A stretch of 11,150 nt of DNA from Clostridia bacterium (GTDB lineage: Bacteria; Bacillota; Clostridia; Clostridiales; Clostridiaceae). Shown in pieces: positions 1 through 6,604 of the stretch (positions within the stretch are counted from its first letter, which is position 1; every line of letters begins with the position of its first letter). Location: assembly GCA_009930125.1 (NCBI GenBank), contig RZYZ01000054.1:1-11150 (forward strand). The letters run 5' to 3'. The translations under genes were made by a program, and so were the position numbers. The notes below the pieces were generated by a model that worked only from the letters and a program-made list of their open reading frames with translations, was not told the DNA's origin and did no database searches.

Positions 1-247
1 GGGTTGGTGTCATGAACGCACGGAGCATACTGGACAGTCCGAAGATTCCACCGATGAATGCACCAATCATGGGACCTTCAATGATGGCACCGATGATGAC
101 GGGCACATGCATAATGGTCGGATTGATGGGCAGTATGGGAATGAATCCCAGTGGGGTCAGTGACAGAAAGATCGAGATACCGGACAGTAGACCCACAACG
201 GCCAGTTGTCTGGTTTTGAAAGTGGTCCTTCTTTTTTGTTTTTGCAT
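1..247 (-). CDS. ECF transporter S component, N-terminal part (cut by window edge)
   Basis: The first 82 residues of a membrane protein are present; the rest lies off the left edge. ECF S components are small integral membrane proteins that bind a vitamin or related micronutrient and work with the EcfA/A'/T energising module. A basic start (MQKQKRR) is followed by hydrophobic helices at roughly residues 15-38, 47-62 and 62-75. The stretch LGFIPILP, then MHVPVIIGAIIEGP and a Gly-rich helix, is the pattern I associate with the PF12822-type S components of Bacillota. The start is the ATG at 247-245, with a GGAGG ribosome binding site at 255-259 and 5 nt spacing. It has its own promoter and a leader of about 90 nt, and it diverges from the oxidoreductase at 533. 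The substrate cannot be told from this fragment. The family call is fairly safe; the substrate is unknown. Confidence 0.75.
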   Translation of the reverse strand, partial: MQKQKRRTTFKTRQLAVVGLLSGISIFLSLTPLGFIPILPINPTIMHVPVIIGAIIEGPMIGAFIGGIFGLSSMLRAFMTPT

Positions 248-344
248 AAGTTTTCCTCCGTTCTTATTCCTTTTTGGGATATAATTCGGAACCTCATAAG
301 GGTTTGAATTAAGTTCAGTTTCCATGGGAATACTGACTAAGCCT

Positions 345-372
345 ATTTTAGCACTATTCCATTAAAAGTAAA
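345..372 (-). promoter_or_regulatory. Promoter of the ECF S component gene
   Basis: Read on the minus strand, TTTACT (372-367) and TAAAAT (350-345) are separated by 16 nt. A TG dinucleotide sits one base before the -10, making it an extended -10. Transcription would start near 338, giving a leader of about 90 nt. Within the leader, GGAATAAG just upstream of the ribosome binding site could pair with the earlier TTCC or CTTAT segments. I recognise no known riboswitch there. Confidence 0.55.
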
Positions 373-466
373 TAGAAAATCAGTGAATACAATATGAAAG
401 GCGAAAAAGGCGAAAAATGAAGCTTGTTTGAACAATCTGAAATCGCGGATATTCTGCTGCCGGCTA

Positions 467-475
467 TGTTAAAAT
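467..475 (+). promoter_or_regulatory. Extended -10 promoter of the oxidoreductase/ALDH pair
   Basis: TGTTAAAAT is a TGn-extended -10 element (TAAAAT at 470-475). The hexamer 17 nt upstream (447-452, GGATAT) is a poor -35, so recognition would depend on the extended -10. An alternative is TTGAAC (428-433) with TATTCT (450-455) at 16 nt spacing. Transcription from 467-475 would begin near 482 and give a leader of about 50 nt before the ATG at 533. Confidence 0.45.
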
Positions 476-532
476 AGATACTAAGAGATATTGAAAAGTT
501 AGCTTATTAATTACGAAGGGGTGACTCTGAAA

Positions 533-1888
533 ATGAAAGTGGTAATCATCGGAGCAGTTGCAGCTGGACTGAGTGCTGCATACAGCATAAAGAAAAATGT
601 TTCCGGCGCGGAAATCACCGTGCTTGAAAAAGGACAAGACATCTCCTATGGAGCCTGCGGATTTCCGTATTACATTGAAGGGCTCATAGAGGAAGAGAAG
701 AAGCTTATTGCGAGGGACAAGGAAAGGGTTCTGGCTGATGGAATTGATCTGAGACTCTTCAGTGAAGCCATTGATGTGGATTTTCAGAATAAATCGGTGA
801 AGGTCAGGAATCTTTCCAACAAAAATGAATACAATCTGAAATATGATAAGCTGGTCATTGCTGTGGGAGCCAGAAGCAATCATCTGGATATCTTTTCCGA
901 TATGAAAGGTGTATTCCCTTTAAATACGCTGAAACATGCCAATGCCATAAAGGAATACATGGAGAAAAGCGCACCGGAGAGAGCGATTATTCTGGGCGGG
1001 GGAAACAAAGGCCTTGAACTGCTGGAAACCATGACCCTGAGAGCCGTGGATACACAGGTCATTGAATATATGCCAGATGTCATGAACATCTACGATCCTG
1101 ATCTGTCTAAGCTTCTCCTCAAAGAACTGCGTGGAGAAGGTCATAAAATCAACACCAGTGAAAAAGCACTGGATGCTGTGGCAGATGAGAAGGGCTTCAT
1201 CTCAAAAGTGATCACAGACAAAGGGGAATATCCCACTGATATGGTTATTGAAACCATAGGACTGAAGCCGAACACGGAGTTCCTTGCCGGAAAAGGCCTC
1301 AAGATGGAACGAGGTGCGATTCTGACGGACCTCTATGGCAGAACCAATATAGAGGATGTCTATGCCGGCGGTGATTGTGCCATGATCTACAATCACATCG
1401 AAGAGAAGTACAATTATCTTCCACTCGGCACCAATGCCAATAAAACAGGGAAACTCATCGGTCTTGCCATGGCCGGTAAAGAACCCCCATTCAAGGGCGT
1501 TCAGGCAAGCTCCATGATGAAGACTTTTGAATTCGAAATGGCCATGACCGGGCTAACAGATCAGAGAGCGAAGTTTTTAGGACTGGACTTTGACAGCGTC
1601 CTGGTCCGCACACGGAATAAATCAGGCTATTATCCCGGTGGCACTGAACTCTACATTAAGCTCACCTATCTGAAGAAGGATGGAAAAATCATCGGAGCAC
1701 AGATCTTCGGACGAGAAGGAAGCGCTCTGCGCATACAGGGGCTTGTCACAGCCGTTTATGCCGGACTCGACCTCTATGATCTGGCGTATATGGACTTCGG
1801 CTATATACCACCTCTGAACAGCGTATGGGACTCCATCAACGTTGCAGCAAGAAAAGCCCTGTCCAAGTATGAACGAGAGAAGGAATAA
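533..1888 (+). CDS. FAD/NAD(P)-dependent disulfide reductase, CoA-disulfide reductase/NADH oxidase family
   Basis: This 451-residue cytosolic flavoprotein belongs to the pyridine nucleotide-disulfide oxidoreductase class 3 group (CoA-disulfide reductases, NADH oxidases, persulfide reductases). The FAD-binding fold opens the protein (VIIGAVAAG, residues 4-12). A single redox cysteine, Cys42, lies in SYGACGFPYY, as in the CoA-disulfide/NADH-oxidase branch. The second nucleotide fold starts at GGGNKGLE (155-162), where most relatives have a YIG-like segment in place of NKG. The second FAD motif is VYAGGDCA (277-284). The dimerisation domain ends with FGYIPPLNSVWD (422-433), including the Tyr424 region that contributes to the partner's active site in CoA-disulfide reductases. 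The ATG at 533 follows an AGGGGTGA-type site; the in-frame GTG at 521 would overlap that site and is less likely. The aldehyde dehydrogenase follows after 4 nt. The exact substrate (CoA disulfide, persulfide, oxygen or peroxide) is not decidable here. Confidence 0.88.
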   Translation: MKVVIIGAVAAGLSAAYSIKKNVSGAEITVLEKGQDISYGACGFPYYIEGLIEEEKKLIARDKERVLADGIDLRLFSEAIDVDFQNKSVKVRNLSNKNEYNLKYDKLVIAVGARSNHLDIFSDMKGVFPLNTLKHANAIKEYMEKSAPERAIILGGGNKGLELLETMTLRAVDTQVIEYMPDVMNIYDPDLSKLLLKELRGEGHKINTSEKALDAVADEKGFISKVITDKGEYPTDMVIETIGLKPNTEFLAGKGLKMERGAILTDLYGRTNIEDVYAGGDCAMIYNHIEEKYNYLPLGTNANKTGKLIGLAMAGKEPPFKGVQASSMMKTFEFEMAMTGLTDQRAKFLGLDFDSVLVRTRNKSGYYPGGTELYIKLTYLKKDGKIIGAQIFGREGSALRIQGLVTAVYAGLDLYDLAYMDFGYIPPLNSVWDSINVAARKALSKYEREKE

Positions 1889-1892
1889 ATCT

Positions 1893-3311
1893 ATGACTGA
1901 CAATAAAAACGGCAGAGAACATGAGTTGACGAAATATGAGGCAGAAGAACTGCTCAAAGAGATGCAATCATTCTTTCACACAAGAAAGACCATGAACCTT
2001 CATTTCAGAAAGCAGATGCTGAGAAAACTAAAATCCACCATCAAAAAATATGAAGCGGATGTGCAGGATGCGCTTTACAAGGACCTGAGAAAATCGGAAG
2101 CGGAGTCCTATATCACAGAGATCGGACTTCTTTATCAGAGCATTGATTACTTCATCAGAAACCTAGAAAGATTTTCCAGAAGGAAAATGGTGAAAAGACA
2201 TACCGCAAGTATCCTGTCCCAGGGATATCTCTATAAGGAACCCTATGGCACCGTACTGATCATCTCCGCATTCAATTATCCTTTTCAGCTGCTCATGGAG
2301 CCGCTCATCGGAGCCGTTGCAGCCGGAAACAATGCTGTGATCAAACCTTCGGAGCAGGCTGTCTATACGGAAGCGGTCATCGAGAAAATCATAAAGGAAG
2401 CTTTTCCTGCCACCATGGTTCAGGTTGTCAAAGGGGGAAAAGATACGGTGACAAGTCTCACCACATCTGATTTCGATTATATCTTTTTCACGGGAAGTGT
2501 ATCCACAGGACGGATCATCATGGGCAACGCTTCCAGAAACCTCACCCCGGTGACGCTGGAGCTGGGTGGAAAAAGTCCGGTCATTGTGATGAAACGGGCA
2601 AACATTAAGAACGCCGCAAGAAAGATCGTCTATGGCAAGTTTCTCAATGCAGGGCAGACCTGCATCGCACCGGATTACGTGCTGGCCCATGAGGATGTCA
2701 TAGAAGAACTTGTGAGGGAGATGAAGCGCTATCTGCGGATATTCTATAGAGGAGACCCCAGAACATCCAAAGACTATTCGAGAATCATCAGCAAGAAAGC
2801 GCTGAAAAGACTTTCTGATATCCTGGAAGAAGACAAGGAGTATGTCATTCACGGCGGTGATGTTGACCCCATAGAAAACTATATGGCACCAACCCTGCTG
2901 GTGAAAAACGATATGAATCTGAGGTCCATGGAAGAGGAGATTTTCGGTCCGATTTTACCCATCATCCGGTATCAGGACATCAACAAGACGCTGGATGAGA
3001 TTCAGCCTCTGGGAAAGCCGCTGGCTTTCTATGTATTCACCGAAGATCGGGTACTTGCGGAGAAAGTCCTGAAAAGAGTCTCCTTTGGAGGAGGATGCAT
3101 CAATGATGTGCTCTTCCATATCTCCTCACCCTACCTTACGTTCGGAGGAGTAGGGAACTCGGGAATCGGCAGATATCATGGAAGATATTCCTTTGATACA
3201 TTCAGTCACGAAAAAGCTGTGCTGAAATCCTCCAGTTACCTGAATATGAGGATCAATGAGCCTCCCATCACAAACCTGAAGGAAACACTTATAAGGAAAA
3301 TCCTGAAATAA
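1893..3311 (+). CDS. Aldehyde dehydrogenase, class 3-like
   Basis: This 472-residue NAD(P)-dependent aldehyde dehydrogenase oxidises aldehydes to carboxylic acids in the cytosol. Catalytic residues are all visible: Asn128 in AFNYP, the general base Glu223 in LELGG, nucleophile Cys257 in GQTCIAPDY, and Glu349 of the EEIFGP cofactor motif. GQTCIAPDYV, GKPLAFYVF and the ending GNSGIGRYHGRYSFDTFSH are typical of the class 3 group (ALDH3; bacterial YwdH and AlkH-like enzymes), as is the length of about 470. No membrane tail is present at the C-terminus. I chose the ATG at 1893 because AGAAGGA lies about 8 nt upstream. Earlier in-frame ATGs at 1842 and 1869 fall inside the preceding gene and have no such site. 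The start is 4 nt past the oxidoreductase stop, so the two are probably one operon, and a terminator follows at once. The physiological aldehyde is unknown; fatty or aromatic aldehydes are usual for the class. Confidence 0.92.
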   Translation: MTDNKNGREHELTKYEAEELLKEMQSFFHTRKTMNLHFRKQMLRKLKSTIKKYEADVQDALYKDLRKSEAESYITEIGLLYQSIDYFIRNLERFSRRKMVKRHTASILSQGYLYKEPYGTVLIISAFNYPFQLLMEPLIGAVAAGNNAVIKPSEQAVYTEAVIEKIIKEAFPATMVQVVKGGKDTVTSLTTSDFDYIFFTGSVSTGRIIMGNASRNLTPVTLELGGKSPVIVMKRANIKNAARKIVYGKFLNAGQTCIAPDYVLAHEDVIEELVREMKRYLRIFYRGDPRTSKDYSRIISKKALKRLSDILEEDKEYVIHGGDVDPIENYMAPTLLVKNDMNLRSMEEEIFGPILPIIRYQDINKTLDEIQPLGKPLAFYVFTEDRVLAEKVLKRVSFGGGCINDVLFHISSPYLTFGGVGNSGIGRYHGRYSFDTFSHEKAVLKSSSYLNMRINEPPITNLKETLIRKILK

Positions 3312-3315
3312 GAAG

Positions 3316-3341
3316 AAGCTGTGTGGAAACGCACAGCTTTT
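3316..3341 (+). terminator. Rho-independent terminator after the aldehyde dehydrogenase gene
   Basis: AAGCTGTGTG (3316-3325) pairs with CGCACAGCTT (3330-3339), with one G-U pair, around a GAAA tetraloop, and is followed by a short T run. It starts 4 nt past the ALDH stop codon. The recQ -10 begins within a few bases of its end. Confidence 0.75.
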
Positions 3342-3349
3342 GCTATAAT
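3341..3349 (+). promoter_or_regulatory. Extended -10 promoter of recQ
   Basis: TGCTATAAT is a perfect TGn-extended consensus -10 (TATAAT at 3344-3349). The -35 position (about 3321-3326, GTGTGG) lies inside the upstream terminator stem and does not match consensus. The start site would be near 3356, leaving a leader of about 26 nt with AGGATG (3369-3374) as ribosome binding site. Confidence 0.65.
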
Positions 3350-3381
3350 AGGATGTATGACGGCTGTTAGGATGTGAAGAA

Positions 3382-5505
3382 ATGGAACCTCAAAGAATAC
3401 TGAAAAAATATTTCGGGCTGAATTCCTTTAAGAAGGAACAGATCTCAATCATCAAGGAAATCCTGAGCGGAAGAGATGTCATAGGAATACTTCCTACAGG
3501 ATACGGAAAATCCCTATGCTACCAGGTTCCTTCCATGATGATGAAAGGGCCTACTCTTGTCATCTCTCCACTGATCTCCCTGATGAAAGATCAGGTTGAT
3601 GCGCTGAAAGATCGAGGGATTCCCGCAACCTACATCAATTCCTCCCTCTCCCTTGATGAATCCAACCAGCGGAAGAGGAATATCCGAAAAGGCAAGTACA
3701 AACTGATCTATGTGTCCCCGGAATCTCTTAGACTGAAGAGGTTCACGGATCTTCTTCGAGACATCGGCCTGGTCCAGATTGCTGTGGACGAGGCCCATTG
3801 CATCAGCATCTGGGGACATGATTTCAGACCTTCCTATCTGACCATTCATGATTTCATCCAGACTCTTGAGAAGAGACCTGTGATCACAGCATTTACGGCT
3901 ACTGCAACAGAAGCTGTGAGAAAGGATATTGTGGAATTGCTCCATCTTGAAGAGGCTTTCAGCATCACCGGGAATCTTAATCGCGATAATATCTATTTCG
4001 GTGTGAAAAGACCTGAGGATGAGAAGGAAGAACTGCTGAATCAGGTCCGTAAGAGAAAAGGTCAGCAGGGCATCATCTACTGCCAGAGAAAGAAGGAAGC
4101 GGAAAGTGTGCGGGATCTTCTCGAGCGAGAAGGACACAGAGCAGGACTTTATCATGGGGGTATGGAAGATGCAGAGAGAAGAAAGGTGCAGGAGGATTTC
4201 TCCTTTGACCGCATCCATATCGTTGTAGCCACCAGCGCCTTTGGTATGGGGATCGACAAGTCCAATGTACGCTATGTGATCCATCTCGGCATCCCCAAGA
4301 ACATTGAATCGTTCTATCAGGAAGCCGGCAGAGCAGGTAGAGACCAGAGCTACAGTGAAAGCATTCTGATCTACAGACATCGTGACATGGCAAAGCAGAA
4401 GAGACTCCTTCAGATTTCAGACCTGACTAAGGAGAGATATGAGATTGAAAGGGATAAGCTTGCTGTCATGGACCAGTACGGAACCACGAGGCACTGCCTG
4501 CGCTCTTTTGTGCTCAATTACTTCAAGGGTATCCCACCGGAAACATCCGAAGAAAACTGCGGCAACTGCAGCAACTGCATTGAAGAGGGGCACATCAATC
4601 TGTCCCTTCTCGGCAGAAAGGTTGTCGCTGCCATTAAGATTCTGGGAGAAGCGTCGGAAGGATATGTTGTCTATGATTTTCTTCTTGGCAGAAGATCAAG
4701 AGAGCTGGAAAAGCGGGGTTATTGTAATCATCCGCTCTTTGGCAGTCTGAAAAACCATAGAAAGTACTATCTGGATAAACTATTGTCCCTTCTTCTTAGA
4801 GAACAGTACATTCTGGCAGAAGGAGAAAAGCTGAGCATCACGGAAAAGGGAAATCAGCTGCTCCATGGGGAGGAAGAATTCCTTGTTCTCCGGGAAGAAG
4901 GAGAAGAGAAGCAGGATTACCATGAAGAACTCCTTCTCAGACTGAAAAGCATCCGCCGTGAAATGTCCAGAATGGAGGGAATCGCACCCTATATCATTTT
5001 CCATGATGAGACACTACGGGATATCGCCAGAAGAATTCCTTTGACGAAGAGAGAATTCATGGAAGTAAGAGGTGTAGGTAAGACAAAGGCCATGAAGTAT
5101 GGGGAGGCTTTCCTGGATGAAATCAGGAAGTATGGAGACGCTCAGGGAAGACTGGAAGAGATCAGGAAAGAGATCCAGAAAGACCCGGAACACACCACAG
5201 ACCAGTGGGATACCTTTGCGCTTCATAAAGAAGGGAAATCCGTGGAGGAGATGGCAGCCATTCTTGGCATTGTCCCGGGCACAGTGGTTGATCGCCTCAT
5301 CAGAGAACATGAAAAGGGGAGAGACGTGAATCTCGATGCACTCTACAGAAGTCATCTGGAGCATCAGATTCTTCATTCCGTTCAGAAACTAGGTACGGAA
5401 AAGATGAGACCTGTCAAAGAGGATCTGAAAAAGGACGGGATTGAGGTGGACTATATTGACATCAAAATGATCTTCTATAAGCACTATGGAATCCGAAAAA
5501 AATAA
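3382..5505 (+). CDS. recQ: ATP-dependent DNA helicase RecQ
   Basis: This 707-residue 3'-5' DNA helicase acts in recombination and replication-fork repair. Helicase motifs run in order: motif 0 FKKEQ (16-20), Walker A LPTGYGKS (37-44, Lys43), DEAH box (136-139) followed by CIS, the aromatic-rich loop WGHDFRPS (144-151), TAFTATAT (169-176), and motif VI QEAGRAGRD (313-321). The zinc-binding subdomain has Cys372, Cys393, Cys396 and Cys399. A winged-helix RQC region follows at about 405-500. An HRDC domain lies at about 515-585 (helix-hairpin-like VRGVGKTKAMKYG). The last 100 or so residues form an extra helix-turn-helix segment (about 605-705, SVEEMAAILGIVPGTVVDRL), like the HTH_40-type tail of some Bacillota RecQs. 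This explains a length about 100 longer than E. coli RecQ. It is monocistronic, between its own promoter and a strong terminator. Confidence 0.96.
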   Translation: MEPQRILKKYFGLNSFKKEQISIIKEILSGRDVIGILPTGYGKSLCYQVPSMMMKGPTLVISPLISLMKDQVDALKDRGIPATYINSSLSLDESNQRKRNIRKGKYKLIYVSPESLRLKRFTDLLRDIGLVQIAVDEAHCISIWGHDFRPSYLTIHDFIQTLEKRPVITAFTATATEAVRKDIVELLHLEEAFSITGNLNRDNIYFGVKRPEDEKEELLNQVRKRKGQQGIIYCQRKKEAESVRDLLEREGHRAGLYHGGMEDAERRKVQEDFSFDRIHIVVATSAFGMGIDKSNVRYVIHLGIPKNIESFYQEAGRAGRDQSYSESILIYRHRDMAKQKRLLQISDLTKERYEIERDKLAVMDQYGTTRHCLRSFVLNYFKGIPPETSEENCGNCSNCIEEGHINLSLLGRKVVAAIKILGEASEGYVVYDFLLGRRSRELEKRGYCNHPLFGSLKNHRKYYLDKLLSLLLREQYILAEGEKLSITEKGNQLLHGEEEFLVLREEGEEKQDYHEELLLRLKSIRREMSRMEGIAPYIIFHDETLRDIARRIPLTKREFMEVRGVGKTKAMKYGEAFLDEIRKYGDAQGRLEEIRKEIQKDPEHTTDQWDTFALHKEGKSVEEMAAILGIVPGTVVDRLIREHEKGRDVNLDALYRSHLEHQILHSVQKLGTEKMRPVKEDLKKDGIEVDYIDIKMIFYKHYGIRKK

Positions 5506-5513
5506 GAAACGCA

Positions 5514-5549
5514 AAAGAGGTATGCCTGAAATCTCAGGCATACCTCTTT
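5514..5549. terminator. Bidirectional terminator between recQ and the convergent regulator
   Basis: A perfect 16-bp stem, AAAGAGGTATGCCTGA (5514-5529) with TCAGGCATACCTCTTT (5534-5549), encloses a 4-nt loop. It lies 8 nt past the recQ stop and 25 nt past the stop of the minus-strand regulator gene. The U-runs are short on both sides (TTT plus, CTTTT minus), but the stem is very stable, so it probably serves both convergent genes. Confidence 0.85.
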
Positions 5550-5574
5550 ATCAAGGTTATTAGGAAGAACAGAT

Positions 5575-6225
5575 TTAGCATTCCTGGAACTTGTATCCTT
5601 TTCCCCATACGGTTTTCACGAGACACCGGTAGGGTCCCAGTTTTCGCCTCAAAGACTTGATATGCGTATCAATGGTTCTGGAGTCCCCTAAAAAAGAGTA
5701 TCCCCATACAGCGCGTATCAGCTCATTTCTCGACAGCGTCATACACGAGTGCAGTTTAAGATACACCAGTAGATCATACTCCATGGGCGTAAGTGTAAGG
5801 ACTTCATTTCGAATCAGCACCTGTTTATTTCTGTAATCAATGGTGATCTCTTTATACTGATAGGTATCATCAAGGTCCATGGAGAACAGAGCAAGACTCT
5901 CTAAAAATTCCGTGGTGATTTCATGGGATTTCATGGTGAATCCCGTATAGTTCACATTCTCCAGTCTGCTGAGATGTCTGTCATTGATATGGTCGCTGAA
6001 GAGAAAGACTTTGGTCTGATTGTTTCTATTTAAACTTTTATCTAATTCATTTTTATGGTTCTTATAATAGTCATCATGGATAATCAAGGTATGAATAGTT
6101 TCCTCTATGAGATCAAGGGTATGCACTAGGGAGTCGGAAATCAATAATTCCAGATCATTTTCCGATGATGCAACCTCAGCCATGATGCCTTCTTTTTCAA
6201 ATCCTGCTAGGAGTATCTTATGCAT
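5575..6225 (-). CDS. Orphan OmpR/PhoB-family regulator with an atypical receiver domain
   Basis: This 216-residue DNA-binding regulator has a winged-helix domain at residues about 127-216 that is clearly OmpR/PhoB type: LTLTPMEYDLLVYL before the first helices, recognition helix DSRTIDTHIKSLRRKL (181-196), and the hairpin VKTVWGKGYKF (203-213). The N-terminal 120 residues have the spacing of a receiver, KILLAGFE at strand 1, LIIHDD at strand 3, FLFSD at strand 4 and MKS at strand 5. The two acidic metal-binding residues after strand 1 are replaced by Gly8 and Phe9. Asp51 could still be the phosphorylation site, Ser77 stands for Ser/Thr and Lys99 for the conserved Lys. No histidine kinase is encoded nearby. 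The ATG at 6225 has GAGGTG 6-7 nt upstream; the GTG at 6234 overlaps that site. It may work without phosphorylation (inference). It is divergent from the 60-residue peptide gene. Confidence 0.88.
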   Translation of the reverse strand: MHKILLAGFEKEGIMAEVASSENDLELLISDSLVHTLDLIEETIHTLIIHDDYYKNHKNELDKSLNRNNQTKVFLFSDHINDRHLSRLENVNYTGFTMKSHEITTEFLESLALFSMDLDDTYQYKEITIDYRNKQVLIRNEVLTLTPMEYDLLVYLKLHSCMTLSRNELIRAVWGYSFLGDSRTIDTHIKSLRRKLGPYRCLVKTVWGKGYKFQEC

Positions 6226-6244
6226 CTCGTTCACCTCATATCCA

Positions 6245-6253
6245 ATAGTAACA
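6245..6253 (-). promoter_or_regulatory. Extended -10 promoter of the orphan regulator
   Basis: Read on the minus strand, TGTTACTAT (6253-6245) is an extended -10. Transcription would begin near 6238, leaving only about a dozen leader bases before the ATG at 6225, just enough for the GAGGTG ribosome binding site. No good -35 is present; the 17-nt upstream position holds AAATCT. This fits a promoter that depends on the extended -10 or on an activator. Confidence 0.45.
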
Positions 6254-6255
6254 CT

Positions 6256-6277
6256 TACTTTTAAAGTAGATTTAAAG
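6256..6277. promoter_or_regulatory. Candidate operator: 11-bp-phased direct repeats and a palindrome
   Basis: TTTAAAG occurs at 6260-6266 and again at 6271-6277, an exact 11-bp period. That is the half-site spacing known for OmpR/PhoB-type tandem binding. Overlapping the first copy, TACTTTTAAAGTA (6256-6268) is a 6-1-6 inverted repeat. Both lie just upstream of the regulator's -10, so autoregulation is plausible. The sequence is AT-rich, so chance cannot be excluded. Confidence 0.4.
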
Positions 6278-6333
6278 AATTCACTGAAAAAACTTAAATT
6301 AAGGAAATCTTAATAACCTGAGACGGATGCATA

Positions 6334-6346
6334 AATAGTGACTATT
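6334..6346. repeat. Inverted repeat in the divergent intergenic region
   Basis: AATAGT-G-ACTATT is a perfect 6-1-6 inverted repeat, upstream of the micropeptide promoter. The bases AATAGT also occur at 6244-6249 over the regulator's -10 region. It is a possible operator; the function is inference. Confidence 0.35.
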
Positions 6347-6349
6347 GAC

Positions 6350-6378
6350 TTCAAGTTAAATCATAGCTGTGATATAAT
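6350..6378 (+). promoter_or_regulatory. Promoter of the 60-residue peptide gene
   Basis: TTCAAG (6350-6355) and TATAAT (6373-6378) are 17 nt apart, and TGA directly precedes TATAAT, making an extended -10. A better -35, TTGACT (6345-6350), is 22 nt away and too distant. A 14-bp imperfect palindrome, ATCATAGCTGTGAT (6360-6373), overlaps the spacer and the extended -10 and could be a repressor site. Confidence 0.65.
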
Positions 6379-6417
6379 AGAATGGAATAAGAAGAGAAAA
6401 ACAGAGGAGGTAAGCAG

Positions 6418-6600
6418 ATGAAAGTTTGTAAGATACTTGCCGTTTCCGCGGTATCCATGGCAGTAGGGGCATTGATTTATAAGGTGGTTTCCGATCATAA
6501 GGATGAAATTGATTCGTTTGTGAATGAGTACGGTGAATTTATCGAAGATGATCTTCTGGAAGAAGACCTGGTTGAACCGGAACTGTTAATCGAAGAATAA
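6418..6600 (+). CDS. Small membrane-anchored acidic protein of unknown function
   Basis: This 60-residue protein belongs to no family I recognise. A short basic start (MKVCK) leads into one hydrophobic helix (about residues 6-21, ILAVSAVSMAVGALIY). A soluble tail follows, rich in Asp and Glu: 16 acidic residues between 26 and 60, against two Lys. The helix could be a membrane anchor or an uncleaved signal sequence; the N-terminal lysines suggest N-in with the acidic tail outside. Coding is supported by a strong AGAGGAGG site (6403-6410) at 7 nt spacing from the ATG, a well-formed promoter and an immediate terminator, so it is a complete monocistronic gene. It is divergent from the atypical response regulator and shares its 190-bp intergenic region. 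A link between the two genes is inference from position. Confidence 0.75.
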   Translation: MKVCKILAVSAVSMAVGALIYKVVSDHKDEIDSFVNEYGEFIEDDLLEEDLVEPELLIEE

Positions 6601-6604
6601 ACGT

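Noticed and set aside
12..284. A 90-codon plus-strand reading frame at the left edge.
   Set aside because: It is antisense to the ECF S-component gene, Met/Pro-rich, has no ribosome binding site and no protein family look.
260..300. A preQ1-like riboswitch in the ECF leader, suggested by GAGGTTCC followed by an A-run before the ribosome binding site.
   Set aside because: The loop and closing stem do not match the preQ1-I layout, and other Rfam types also fail; kept only as an undefined leader.
1842..1892. An earlier start for the aldehyde dehydrogenase.
   Set aside because: It would overlap the oxidoreductase by over 40 nt without a ribosome binding site; the ATG at 1893 has one at correct spacing.
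3514..4380. A 288-codon minus-strand reading frame inside recQ.
   Set aside because: It is the shadow of a highly conserved helicase region; composition and lack of motifs argue against a real gene.
6226..6234. A GTG start for the orphan regulator.
   Set aside because: The GAGGTG site overlaps this codon; the ATG at 6225 has proper spacing.
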